52,847 bases of DNA. Source: a virus. Below the pieces are notes generated by a model. The model did no database searches, was not told the origin of the DNA, and saw only the letters and a list, made by a program, of their open reading frames with translations. The number at the start of each line of letters is the position of its first letter. Position 1 is the stretch's first letter. The stretch is taken from IMG/VR virus record IMGVR_UViG_3300042876_000259, positions 1 through 52,847 of that record; one strand, 5' to 3'. Positions 16,832 through 25,138 of the stretch are shown one piece after another. Made by a program: the position numbers and the translations under genes.

Positions 16832-17560
16832 CTGCTTGCCCTCCTCCGTTGAATTACCCGCGGCCGGTGCAGCGGGGGTTGAAAAACTCTGTGTGGGCGC
16901 GCCTTCCCCAAAGGGTCGTGCGTCGCCGTAAATCTGCATGGCGAGTTGCAAGTCGGCCTTCACACGGTCCGGGTTGGCCGTCAGCATGGCCATCGCTTCG
17001 TTGAATGTCGCCTGCGCAGTCGCCAGCGCGGTTTCCTTATCGGAATCGTCGCCGGTGTCGAGAATCCCATCGACAAAACCCTCGGTAACCATCTCCTCAC
17101 CAAAGAGGAACGTCTCAGCGTCCATCATGGCGGTGATATCCGCCAGGCTCTTGGCCTTGCCGCGTTTCGCAGTCTGCTTCACGAACTCGCGCGCCGAGAT
17201 ACCAGAGAGTCCCTTGAGGTAGTTGCCGTATTTCAGCACCTCGTTGTGGTCGCCGCCGGTCCACCCCCGCGCGTTGTGGATCATGTACACGGCGTTATCC
17301 TTGGCCATGACCTTGCCGCATGCCTGGGGAATGTACGACGCCATGCTCATCGCGTAACCCGCGAGGACCGCAGTGGTCTCGCCCGGGTAGTCGCGGATGA
17401 GGTTGTACATTTTCAGCCCGGCGCCCACCAAGCCGCCCGGGGAATTGAAGTGGAGCTCTACGGCGTCGCCGTTGGCTGCCCTCAACTCCGCGGCAAGATA
17501 CTCGGGGGTCGCCTGGTCATGCCAGCCAATTACCCCCTCGATTTCGATCCTTTTTACCAT
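16430..17560 (-). CDS. Head maturation protease (ClpP/S49 type) fused to scaffold region
   Basis: 376 residues. Residues 1-170 are a ClpP-fold protease: HFNSPGG (about 37-43), nucleophile Ser72 in GYAMSMASY, and His95 in YMIHN; an acidic third residue probably lies near MMDAETFLFGEEM. A disordered linker follows (PFGEGAPTQSFSTPAAPAAG), then a helical scaffold-like domain from residue 244. The arrangement parallels lambda C with Nu3. The protease is expected to cut the scaffold and itself inside the prohead. A nested start with its own ribosome site is described separately. Confidence 0.88.
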   Translation of the reverse strand: MVKRIEIEGVIGWHDQATPEYLAAELRAANGDAVELHFNSPGGLVGAGLKMYNLIRDYPGETTAVLAGYAMSMASYIPQACGKVMAKDNAVYMIHNARGWTGGDHNEVLKYGNYLKGLSGISAREFVKQTAKRGKAKSLADITAMMDAETFLFGEEMVTEGFVDGILDTGDDSDKETALATAQATFNEAMAMLTANPDRVKADLQLAMQIYGDARPFGEGAPTQSFSTPAAPAAGNSTEEGKQMKLAELLAANPEARAEYDQAITAAEGKGKEEMQTTVTAVSKYLNNKDYPAQVGTMALQVLSGAQPKANLDAIVATADMMKEMQAGGQAAAASATLPDTPGQGGNAAPVANATDVSSEMDLGAAIAQFKSEGGN

Positions 17561-17572
17561 CGTCGTACTCCT

Positions 17573-18040
17573 TTAGATCATCTGGCCGAGGAACACCGGC
17601 AGGCCGGTCAATGCTACCTGGTCAAGCTTCGCCTGCAGATCGTCCAGATGGTCCTCCTCGTCCGCGAGGTTGTCCTCGAGCAGTTTTCTGGTACCATCAT
17701 CTTTAAGCTCCACCGCCAGCACGATCGCCTGGTTGTAAGTCTGAATCGCCGTGGTCTCACTCGCCGCGTCCGCCGAGAAAGTCCCGGGGATGTCATACGC
17801 GATGTTCACGGGGTCCAACCGGCCCGCAACGGGCGTCCCTCTCAGGTAGAAGATTCGATCGAGGACAGCGTTGTAGTGCTTCACCTCGTCCGCGATGCGC
17901 TCGTCTATGTACTCGACCAGTTCGTTGAACTGCAGGTTCTTGTACCGCGCGCGGTTGACGTGGTACTGGTTGATGGCCGTCAGTTCCTGTACCAGGATCT
18001 GATTCAGCGCGATGATCAGCCGGGGGTCCGCTTTCGGCAT
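17573..18040 (-). CDS. bfr: Bacterioferritin-like diiron protein inside the head operon
   Basis: 155 residues from ATG 18040, chosen because AGGAG lies 8 bases upstream; an ATG two codons earlier (18046) is only 2 bases from it. The sequence aligns along its full length with bacterioferritin: NQILVQELTAINQYHVNRAR, ERIADEVKHYNAVLDRIFYL, DNLADEEDHLDDLQAKL. All six E. coli Bfr ferroxidase ligands are matched: Glu19, Glu52, His55, Glu95, Glu128, His131 (E. coli 18, 51, 54, 94, 127, 130); Tyr26 matches Tyr25. The haem-ligand Met52 position is Val53. Bfr stores or oxidises iron as a 24-mer in the cytoplasm. It sits 12 bases upstream of the protease and 12 bases downstream of the lysozyme gene. Late co-expression is implied. 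Confidence 0.92.
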   Translation of the reverse strand: MPKADPRLIIALNQILVQELTAINQYHVNRARYKNLQFNELVEYIDERIADEVKHYNAVLDRIFYLRGTPVAGRLDPVNIAYDIPGTFSADAASETTAIQTYNQAIVLAVELKDDGTRKLLEDNLADEEDHLDDLQAKLDQVALTGLPVFLGQMI

Positions 18041-18052
18041 GCTCATATCTCC

Positions 18053-18712
18053 TTAGCGAGGCAGCGCGTAGCCGCTGGTGGCGGCATGGCCCCGCAGGGT
18101 TTCGTACTCATGGACGTCCCGCTGCACATTGTTTTTGACCCGGTACGCCCAGGTGTCCAGAAATGGCATCTTACGTGGGTTCGCGTCCACAATCTGAATG
18201 TACCTAGCGTGGGTCAACCCGATCAGGTGTACGTAGAGCTGTACCTGATCAATCTCGTTGAGCCGCTGGATGGTGCTCGGCCCAACCCGCCCGTCAACAG
18301 CGATCGGTGCGCGAGGCCAGCCGGTAAGGTTGATAGCGCGTTGGAGTATACGGGCCGAGGTTCCGGTCCCCATGTTCACAGCACAATCGAAGACCTGGTT
18401 GGCGATGATCTGGTTCCGTACCCGGTTAAGCCGCAGTGCATTCCAGAAATCGCGCTCATACAGGAACGCCGCACGGTCCAGCGTCAGCCCCTTGATGTCC
18501 TCGCGAGGGTAGCTTGCCGCTGCGATCCCGAATTTGGTCCCTTTGAGGGCCCCAACCCCAACCTTGCCGCCCGTCCAGTTGCCGGAGTCGCCCCTCATGG
18601 CCTGGTACCCGCCCTCATGGCCAAAGGTGTACTCAAGCGCGGGCTTGATGCTGGCCCCGTGAGCCGAAACCGCCAGGAGTACCGCCGCTATGACCGCAAG
18701 CAACCTACCCAT
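18053..18712 (-). CDS. GH108-type lysozyme (endolysin) with N-terminal signal/SAR-like segment
   Basis: 219 residues. Residues 5-19 are hydrophobic (LAVIAAVLLAVSAHG), consistent with a Sec signal or signal-arrest-release segment. HEGGY at 32-36 carries the catalytic Glu33 of GH108 muramidases (the phage N4 gp61 type). The C-terminal part (APIAVDGRVGPSTIQRLNEI) is the associated peptidoglycan-binding module. It would cleave peptidoglycan after export. It overlaps the portal stop by 8 bases and lies far from the holin-like cassette at 46-47 kb. Confidence 0.87.
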   Translation of the reverse strand: MGRLLAVIAAVLLAVSAHGASIKPALEYTFGHEGGYQAMRGDSGNWTGGKVGVGALKGTKFGIAAASYPREDIKGLTLDRAAFLYERDFWNALRLNRVRNQIIANQVFDCAVNMGTGTSARILQRAINLTGWPRAPIAVDGRVGPSTIQRLNEIDQVQLYVHLIGLTHARYIQIVDANPRKMPFLDTWAYRVKNNVQRDVHEYETLRGHAATSGYALPR

Positions 18713-20441
18713 TCAAAGCCTCCTCGAGCATGTCCTGTATGTCCGCGAGCTGCCGAGCCAGCTGCTTTACTACCGCGGGCTTGGCCGGCTGCGGACTACC
18801 CGGGGGTGCGTTGCCCGGTTCGTTCCACGGGAGCGCCTTGTACGGCGCGTACAGTTTGTTGTTCGCCGCAATATTGTCCGCCGCGCTGGACCCGTTGTGG
18901 TCACGCGCTTCACGGTCGGCGTTGGTGATACCCAGTTCGATCGCGTCCCTGCGGGCCTTGACGCTCTTGGCCGGGTCGATGTCCGGCGGACCGCCGCCGA
19001 CCCAGGTGCAATTAAGCCAGGCCGCGCGCATGCGGGGGTCGGACCAGCCCGGGCACTGGATGCGGCCGGCGGCGATCTCACCGGCGAGCCACATCTCGAC
19101 AACGGGGTTGAGGAACTGGGCCGCCATGTAAATGCGCTCCTGCCGCACGACGTCCCAGAACAGCAACAGCGTCGCCCTGGACGCGCTGTAGTTCTGTCCG
19201 AACTTCATCAGCACTACTTCCAGCGGGATGTTGAGGCTGGCCGCGATGTAACCCGCAAAGTCGCCCACAAAGTCGCCGTAGCTGTCGCCGGGGGCCGTGT
19301 TGGCCGGGAAGGTGATCTTACTGCCTTTTGTCAGGCTGGCGACGAACATGCTTCCGGGGGTGTCAAACGTCGCCTCGGGCACTTGGTAGCAGGTATCGAT
19401 CCCCGCCGCCAGTTCGGTGCTGGGGTTAGCCGTGGAGACCGCCCCCGAAGCCAGCGCGGAGTTACTGGAAAAGAGGCTTTGCGCGGGGCCGGCGCCCTGG
19501 TTGGTAAGCACGCCTTCAAAGGGGTTTACCGCGTCCTCCTCTTTGCTGGGTTCTATGAACCCGACGATGCAGGACTGGTTGATCGCCTTCTTGATCACCG
19601 CGGCCGAGAAGTCGGTAATGTTCTCGAACTCTTGGATGGCGTGCGCGAGACGGGTGTACCCCCGGCCCTGCCCGGCGTACTCGCCCTCGAACCCGTGGAT
19701 CATGCCGCGACGGCCGCCGGGGTACGTCGCCGGAACTCGCGTGCTGCCATACGTGCCGTCCGGGTTACGAGTCCACACTTTGTAGGCGTTTTCGCGCCCC
19801 CGGTCATCGCGCTCGATGCCGTCAAACAGGAGATACTGGAAACCGTTGGTCGTGGTGGCTACGTTGAAACCGTACAGGTTGGTGAAAGCGTCCCCACGGA
19901 TCTGGTCTGCGTCGATAAACTCGAACTGCAGGGGGTTTTGGAGACGGGAATCGTCCTCTGTGTAGTAGAGCCGGACAAACTGGTCGTTGTCCCTCTGGCG
20001 GAAGAACGCCCAGTGGCCCTGGGCACGGTAGAAATTGAACTGCTCGGCGCGGTGAGCCTTCACGTCGCTGGCGTAAAGGTGGAAACGCATGCTGATATCG
20101 CGCCCCTTCTCAGTCGCCTCTTCCTTGCTGATCCCGAGGATGTCGGCGTTCGGGCAGAGTTCGAGACGCAGGCCGCCATCCGCCACGGTATCGGCGGTCC
20201 GCGTGACAACCGAACGCGCCTGCACACTGTCCTGCATCGCGGTGCGCGCGTTCCGGCGGGTGAGCGTGTGGTGGATCACCGCACCCGTACCGGATGCCGA
20301 AAGTCCGTTCGGCCATTTCTCGCCGGTGGTGACGCGGCCGGAATACCGGTACGGGCCCGGACCTGCGAGGTACTGGCGGGGCTGGTTGTCCATCACATCG
20401 ACCAGGCCCTCGGCCAGCTTGTCAAACGCGCCGGTACTCAC
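18705..20441 (-). CDS. Portal protein, lambda gpB family
   Basis: 578 residues beginning at a GTG that overlaps the upstream stop. Family signatures include NARTAMQDSVQARSVVTRTA, YYTEDDSRLQNPLQFEFIDA, the stem/crown region ITFPANTAPGDSYGDFVGDF, and FGQNYSASRATLLLFWDVV near the end. It forms the dodecameric DNA gate at one capsid vertex and binds terminase and neck. A Pro-rich C terminus with a final helix (LARQLADIQDMLEEAL) follows. Confidence 0.9.
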   Translation of the reverse strand: MSTGAFDKLAEGLVDVMDNQPRQYLAGPGPYRYSGRVTTGEKWPNGLSASGTGAVIHHTLTRRNARTAMQDSVQARSVVTRTADTVADGGLRLELCPNADILGISKEEATEKGRDISMRFHLYASDVKAHRAEQFNFYRAQGHWAFFRQRDNDQFVRLYYTEDDSRLQNPLQFEFIDADQIRGDAFTNLYGFNVATTTNGFQYLLFDGIERDDRGRENAYKVWTRNPDGTYGSTRVPATYPGGRRGMIHGFEGEYAGQGRGYTRLAHAIQEFENITDFSAAVIKKAINQSCIVGFIEPSKEEDAVNPFEGVLTNQGAGPAQSLFSSNSALASGAVSTANPSTELAAGIDTCYQVPEATFDTPGSMFVASLTKGSKITFPANTAPGDSYGDFVGDFAGYIAASLNIPLEVVLMKFGQNYSASRATLLLFWDVVRQERIYMAAQFLNPVVEMWLAGEIAAGRIQCPGWSDPRMRAAWLNCTWVGGGPPDIDPAKSVKARRDAIELGITNADREARDHNGSSAADNIAANNKLYAPYKALPWNEPGNAPPGSPQPAKPAVVKQLARQLADIQDMLEEALNG

Positions 20442-20656
20442 CTGCCCGCCCCCGAACGTAGTTTAGCCACGGCTTCCCCCAGCTCGCTGGCGAGGTCTTT
20501 AGCCCAGGCTTCTTTATGCTCGCGCTCAAAACGCTCCGCGAAGTCCTGGTACAGCTTTTCGGTATCGATCTCGGGCGGCGGGGGCGCGTCTACGCTCTGC
20601 TTCCACGAGAAAATGGTTATCCCGAAGATCTTGAAGGTGTACGTCGTACTCTTCAC
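20438..20656 (-). CDS. Small hypothetical protein, portal-adjacent
   Basis: 72 residues, starting MKSTTYTFKIFGITIFSWKQ, then a Pro-rich turn and a long amphipathic helix (DTEKLYQDFAERFEREHKEA). It overlaps the portal gene by 4 bases and the upstream gene by 4 bases. No family recognised. The tight packing between connector genes suggests a small head or connector role. Confidence 0.6.
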   Translation of the reverse strand: MKSTTYTFKIFGITIFSWKQSVDAPPPPEIDTEKLYQDFAERFEREHKEAWAKDLASELGEAVAKLRSGAGR

Positions 20657-20940
20657 CTACGCCTCCGCAGATTCAAGTTGACGATGCCCGCCCCGGTAAG
20701 CCGGTTGACATCGCGTTGGATTTGGTTTTCAAGCTGGGTGATAAGGCTCTGGATCTCTTCCGGCTTCCTGTTGGACGCATACTGCGCGCCCTCGCCGGAA
20801 TCAAACTTGTACGACTGGATGACCGCACGGGCTGGGTCGAGGGCAGCATCAAGCGCGGTGTAGGCGAGTTCTAACTGCGCCTGCTTCCTGGCAATCCGGG
20901 CCCGAATGACACCTTGCGACGTGGGGTCTAGGTAGCTCAT
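20653..20940 (-). CDS. Small head-tail connector-like protein with YKFDSGEG motif
   Basis: 95 residues: a helix (GVIRARIARKQAQLELAYTA), the motif YKFDSGEGAQ, a second helix (EEIQSLITQLENQIQRDVNR) and a basic tail (NLNLRRRR). Small proteins with an F-D-x-G-E-G turn and two helices are common between terminase and portal in lambda-type heads, in the place of gpW. The gpW-like role is inferred from size and position. Confidence 0.55.
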   Translation of the reverse strand: MSYLDPTSQGVIRARIARKQAQLELAYTALDAALDPARAVIQSYKFDSGEGAQYASNRKPEEIQSLITQLENQIQRDVNRLTGAGIVNLNLRRRR

Positions 20941-20990
20941 GGGGTGGGATGATACGGTGGGTCAATCCGAATAGTCAAATTTTTAATAAA

Positions 20991-21149
20991 TTACCGAATA
21001 CGCTTGCGAATCGAGACAAACTTACGACCTCTTTCCTCCCACGGGTCGCCGACCACTTCCCAGTCCGGGTACAGTCTGGCGTCTGTCAGTGCTACGGTAA
21101 GCTGTGCAAACTCCTTAATTTCTTCGCTTTCTCTGCCTTCACGGCTCAT
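20991..21149 (-). CDS. Small hypothetical protein, 52 residues
   Basis: ATG 21149-21147 follows a clear GGAGGAG (about 8 bases upstream) and overlaps the end of the ribbon-helix-helix gene in another frame. The product starts MSREGRESEEIKEFAQLTVA and includes DARLYPDWEVVGDPWEERGR, ending in a basic tail. It ends at 20991. No family recognised; the ribosome site supports it. Confidence 0.6.
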   Translation of the reverse strand: MSREGRESEEIKEFAQLTVALTDARLYPDWEVVGDPWEERGRKFVSIRKRIR

Positions 21150-21321
21150 TTGTGACTCCTCCTGTACCCGAGAGGGTCATCACCAGTATATACTCGCTGA
21201 CTGACATTTTACGCGCCGCCGCACGCCGTTCCAGTTCCTGCTTTTCGCGTGGATGCAGGCGGACGTACACCCTCTGCGTTCTACTGTCCCTTTTTATCGT
21301 ACCCGCCGGCCGCCCGCGCAT
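21139..21321 (-). CDS. Ribbon-helix-helix DNA-binding protein
   Basis: 60 residues. A basic start (MRGRPAGTIKRDSRTQRVYV) gives the DNA-contact strand, followed by two helices (HPREKQELERRAAARKMSVS, EYILVMTLSG). This fits the MetJ/Arc-type fold used by small phage and plasmid regulators. It lies between the terminase and connector genes. Targets are unknown; autoregulation or regulation of the late operon is possible. Confidence 0.65.
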   Translation of the reverse strand: MRGRPAGTIKRDSRTQRVYVRLHPREKQELERRAAARKMSVSEYILVMTLSGTGGVTNEP

Positions 21322-21337
21322 TTATTTGTCCCCCTCT

Positions 21338-23413
21338 TTAATTGATTTTGCGCGCGGTTTGCTGAGTCAGCCAATCCAGCACCCATTGGTGGTTGATCTT
21401 TTGGAGCTCGTAATCCGTGGGCTCCGTTCCCCACGGTGTCCGACCCACCGATTTGGCCGCCGCACGGAATGCCTGGATCTTGGCGGCGAGGAAGTAGTCC
21501 CCCGCAGCCAGGTTGTAAACCCGGAGATCCAACGCCTCGTTACGCCGGCCCCCGTCATGAAAACTCCCATCGCGTCGCTTTTCCTCAGCGGTGAGCGCGA
21601 GGAAATACTTTTCACTCCGATCAGCGGGGAACGCGCAGAAACCGGGTGCTTGTAAATGGCCCGGCTTCCGGGCGATCTTGAGGTTGTTGTAGGTCATCGT
21701 CTTGTAGAAGTTGGTGGATACCTCGATGAACTGAACACCGCCCTGCCTCTGCGACATCGCTGCGCGCCACCTGATAAAGTTGCTGGGGCCGGCTTCATCA
21801 CCGATGCTTTTGCCTTTTTCCTCGTTGCGCCGGATACGCAGCGCGTTGACGCCCTTGGACGCAAAAGTGTTTTCCCACCGTTGGGCAAACGCGTACACGA
21901 TGTCGACCCAGTTACCATCCCCCGAGTCGATGAACACGGTTTGAACTGCGAAAGGCATCCCATCGGCCTGCCTCGTTATGACCATGCCCCCGTTCGCCGC
22001 CCAGTCGTTCAGCTTTTCCCATGCACCGGAAAAGGCGTCCGTGGTGGTGTCGCCCAGGATGACCTTATGAAGCAACGACCAGGTTTTATGCCTCGCCCCG
22101 TGGCCGAGGATTTCCAGTTCGAGACGCGCGGGGTTGTTGGGGTCCGTGACGCTGCCGGACTGTACGTCAACGCTCATCGTGGTGAAGAGCACTCCATCCG
22201 GCACGTCGCGGCCGTCCAGGTACTCTAGCCGGTTCTCGATGACGTTCTCGACCTTGGGGCGGGAGCCGCGCTCCTGGTACGGCACCCCGAGGTACAGGTT
22301 GACCCACGACCTCATGCCGTCCGGCGTGTTCTTCGCCTCGAGGTACTTGTCGTACATTTTCAGCCAGGTCATCATCCCCACGGGGGAGTACATCGAGCTG
22401 ATATAGTAGCTTCGCTGGTTTTTCTTCCGGGGCTTGCATGTCGGTTGCCAGTACGCCCCATTACGCGGGTCCAGCATGACCCTCTTGTGGTGGTTGTAGA
22501 TCGGTTCGTGGCAGTGCTCGCACTCGTACCAGACCTTGGACAGCTGGCCGTCACTATTGTACTCGGGGCGCAGCTGCCGAAATTTAAGCCATTCCATGAT
22601 CCCGCAGTGCGGGCAAGGCACCATATAAACGCGCTGGTCCCCCTGCTCGAACTTCTTGCGCATCATGGAGGTGTCCCATAACCCGGGTGTCGAGTACCGC
22701 AGCTTTTTGGCCCGGGCGCCCCAGGCATTGGTACGGGCGTCCACCACGTCGAGGAAGTTACCCTCGCCGGTCTTGAGCTGCGCCGGGGCGCCGTCGACCT
22801 CATCCACGATGACGATACGCTTGGAGTCGGAACGCAGGGACGCAGCGGACTGGGAGCTCACGATGTTGAGAGTCCCGCCCGCGTACTCCTTGCTAAGAAC
22901 CTTATCCCCTGAGCGGCGACTTTTGGTCTTCGTGGGGTCGATCTGGGCAGACACTCGGCCACGCATCCCGATGCTGTCGATGAGTGGGTCAAGGCGTTTG
23001 GTCGACCAGATTTCCGCCAGGTCATCCGTCGCCGTTGCGTACAAGATCTCGGTGGGGCACGCGCTCATGTAGTAGCCGACCACGTTCTCGGCCCAAGCGG
23101 TCAAACCGAGCTGGGCGCCTTTCAGCACATCCGTCTCCTCAACGGGGCTGTACGGGCTCATGTTGTCGACAATCTCGATTCCGTACGGGGTCTTGTAGTT
23201 GTCCCAATAGCCGGGGAAAGGCGTGTTGACGGGTAGGACGCGGAACCCATGCACCCACTCGGATATGAGCGCGGGGGGTGGGTCGACAGGTTTCTTTTCA
23301 TTCTCCGCAAGCAGGAAACCCAGATCGCCGGTGGACTCCGCTACGGCCCGGCGCCGTTCATCGTGCCGGCGGTAATACCGGCCGCGCTTCTTGGGTTGGG
23401 GTGTGCCGCTCAT
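21338..23413 (-). CDS. Terminase large subunit, lambda gpA (GpA) family
   Basis: 691 residues, normal for GpA. The ATPase region includes VLKGAQLGLTAWAENVVGYY (Walker-A-like segment of the family), IVSSQSAASLRSDSKRIVIV and the Walker B VDEVDG. The Cys-rich patch PCPHCGIMEWLKF ... YECEHC is typical of GpA. A C-terminal nuclease part carries TVFIDSGDGNWVDIVYAFAQ. It translocates DNA into proheads and cuts it. GpA-type enzymes usually package from cos sites. It overlaps TerS by 4 bases. Confidence 0.92.
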   Translation of the reverse strand: MSGTPQPKKRGRYYRRHDERRRAVAESTGDLGFLLAENEKKPVDPPPALISEWVHGFRVLPVNTPFPGYWDNYKTPYGIEIVDNMSPYSPVEETDVLKGAQLGLTAWAENVVGYYMSACPTEILYATATDDLAEIWSTKRLDPLIDSIGMRGRVSAQIDPTKTKSRRSGDKVLSKEYAGGTLNIVSSQSAASLRSDSKRIVIVDEVDGAPAQLKTGEGNFLDVVDARTNAWGARAKKLRYSTPGLWDTSMMRKKFEQGDQRVYMVPCPHCGIMEWLKFRQLRPEYNSDGQLSKVWYECEHCHEPIYNHHKRVMLDPRNGAYWQPTCKPRKKNQRSYYISSMYSPVGMMTWLKMYDKYLEAKNTPDGMRSWVNLYLGVPYQERGSRPKVENVIENRLEYLDGRDVPDGVLFTTMSVDVQSGSVTDPNNPARLELEILGHGARHKTWSLLHKVILGDTTTDAFSGAWEKLNDWAANGGMVITRQADGMPFAVQTVFIDSGDGNWVDIVYAFAQRWENTFASKGVNALRIRRNEEKGKSIGDEAGPSNFIRWRAAMSQRQGGVQFIEVSTNFYKTMTYNNLKIARKPGHLQAPGFCAFPADRSEKYFLALTAEEKRRDGSFHDGGRRNEALDLRVYNLAAGDYFLAAKIQAFRAAAKSVGRTPWGTEPTDYELQKINHQWVLDWLTQQTARKIN

Positions 23414-24306
23414 AGCATCGCCTCCAGTAGCCCGATGCGTACAGCAAGGGCGTCCTTGGCGTGCGCGGGTACGGCGGGGTCCAACACCATGCCACGCATC
23501 ATGTTGGCGGTGTCCTCGAGAATCTGGTCGATGCAGACGGCCTCACGCTCGTCTACCTCATCGGCGCCCACACCGGCCAGGAACTCGTTCATGATCTGCT
23601 TGGTGTGCTTGAGTATACGGTTCGTCTCCTCGTCCACCATCTGCTCCACCTTCAACAGGCTTTCGCCGTCCTCCATTCCAAACAGCGCGGCGAGATCGGC
23701 GGCGAGCTTCTTGCCTAGCGGCTTAATCTGATCGCTGTCCACCTGGTAGAGCTTGTTGAGCACCGTGGAGACTAGGCGGCGATCGATAAGCTGCCCGCGC
23801 TTCTCTTCCCGCTGCACGCGGGTGCGCGCGGCGGTCTCGAGCTTGGCGATCTTGTCGATATCCGCTTTACGGAAGACGGAAAGGTCGGACTTGGCTATCG
23901 CGTCGAGGATGATTTCCAGATCCAGGGACAAGACGTCGGCGTCGGGGGTCTCCTCGTTCTGGTGAACTTTGCGGGGCGGTATATCCCCCCACTCGGGCGC
24001 CGGGCGTGGTGGGGGTGGCGGGGGCTTGGGCCCGACTATGGGGGGCCGCCCGGGGGAGGTTTTAGGGGGCTCGTGCCCCTCGCGGGCTATCAGCCATGCC
24101 TTATTCTCGGGGTGATTGGTGGAAAACTTGTTGTCCTTGCTGCAGACGATGACCTCTTTGTCTCGCAGGGCGTACACACGTTGGACGCTGATAGGCGGCT
24201 CGAGCCATTTGCACAGCTGGCTGAACGTGAGCGTAAGCTCGGGGTAACCGGTCTTGAGCCATTGGCTGTACGTGATCTCTGGTAGTGGGGCTGCGGGTCT
24301 GGCCAT
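23410..24306 (-). CDS. Terminase small subunit candidate
   Basis: 298 residues, directly before and overlapping TerL. The first 60 residues (YSQWLKTGYPELTLTFSQLC ... SVQRVYALRDKEVIVC) read as a helix-turn-helix-like DNA-recognition domain. A Pro-rich linker (GPKPPPPPPRPAPEWG) and long helical oligomerisation region follow (SDLSVFRKADIDKIAKLETA). This three-part layout and the position fit a Nu1-type packaging-initiation protein. Longer than lambda Nu1 (181). Confidence 0.7.
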   Translation of the reverse strand: MARPAAPLPEITYSQWLKTGYPELTLTFSQLCKWLEPPISVQRVYALRDKEVIVCSKDNKFSTNHPENKAWLIAREGHEPPKTSPGRPPIVGPKPPPPPPRPAPEWGDIPPRKVHQNEETPDADVLSLDLEIILDAIAKSDLSVFRKADIDKIAKLETAARTRVQREEKRGQLIDRRLVSTVLNKLYQVDSDQIKPLGKKLAADLAALFGMEDGESLLKVEQMVDEETNRILKHTKQIMNEFLAGVGADEVDEREAVCIDQILEDTANMMRGMVLDPAVPAHAKDALAVRIGLLEAML

Positions 24307-24353
24307 GGCGCGGGATTCTACCCGCTGTTGAATTAAACTGTCAAGAGTTTAAT

Positions 24354-25088
24354 TTAAACCCGCTTAGAGGGTGGGGTGGTCAGGCGGCTGATCGTCTTGG
24401 CCCAGAGAGCGTTGAGATCAGTCTGCTTGAAGTACGCACCGCGGGCCTGCTGCAGCCAGCGGAGACGCTTGGGCTGCTTGTGCTTGGTCTGCTGCATGAG
24501 TTCCAGGGAGCGGAACAGTGCCTTGCCGTTCTGCGTCGGGCCCGCGAGCTGGTTGAGGTTGCGCGGCAGTTTGAAAAAGCCCTTGCCGATGTGGACCAGG
24601 CGGCGCTCTTTCCGGCGGAACAGCATGGCAACAAACCCGCCGTAGTTCGAGGTACCCCCCAGCGGCGTGTAACCGTCCTCGCCAGGCTTCACGACTTCCG
24701 TGCTTCGTTTCAGCCTGGCGGACGGCATCATCTGGCGCCGGAAGTCCCCGCTGCGGGACGCGGTGGTGCTGATCCTCTTGCGGTCGGTCTGCTTTCCGAG
24801 CTCCTGCTCGACCCACCCGCTGAAACGCGGCCCGGCCACCGAGCCCGCGCGAGACCGCTGCTGTGAAATCGGAACGCTCAAGCTGGTCTTGTCGTACCGC
24901 ACCTTGCCGGAAACGAACCGGGCGTTACGCACCACCATCTTTCGGTCGATCTCGGCCAGAGCGAGCTGGCGTGTACCGTACGCAAAGGCGTTCAGCATCA
25001 TGCCGCTGGCTTTCTGTACCAGCTTGGGCTGTTTTCGGCACCAAACACCGAGCGCCCGGACCTGTGAGACGTCCACTTGCCATTCCAT
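24354..25088 (-). CDS. Hypothetical basic protein, first gene of the late operon
   Basis: 244 residues from ATG 25088; the frame extends upstream to a TTG at 25124, but no good ribosome site distinguishes them. It begins MEWQVDVSQVRALGVWCRKQ and is rich in Arg/Lys (KTSLSVPISQQRSRAG, KHKQPKRLRWLQQA), so it probably binds nucleic acid or is a structural minor protein. The fragment KASGMMLNAFAYGTRQLALA is reminiscent of phage minor tail or virion morphogenesis proteins. No firm family. Confidence 0.55.
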   Translation of the reverse strand: MEWQVDVSQVRALGVWCRKQPKLVQKASGMMLNAFAYGTRQLALAEIDRKMVVRNARFVSGKVRYDKTSLSVPISQQRSRAGSVAGPRFSGWVEQELGKQTDRKRISTTASRSGDFRRQMMPSARLKRSTEVVKPGEDGYTPLGGTSNYGGFVAMLFRRKERRLVHIGKGFFKLPRNLNQLAGPTQNGKALFRSLELMQQTKHKQPKRLRWLQQARGAYFKQTDLNALWAKTISRLTTPPSKRV

Positions 25089-25138
25089 GCGCGGGACGTT
25101 ATCACACCTTGGTCGGCGCCGCAACCATTAAAATATCT

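Noticed and set aside
16946-20681. Two very long open frames on the plus strand (16946-18928 and 18690-20681, over 650 codons each)
   Set aside because: They are antisense to the protease, Bfr, lysozyme and portal genes, have no domain pattern, and arise from high GC codon bias. The minus-strand genes have clear family motifs.
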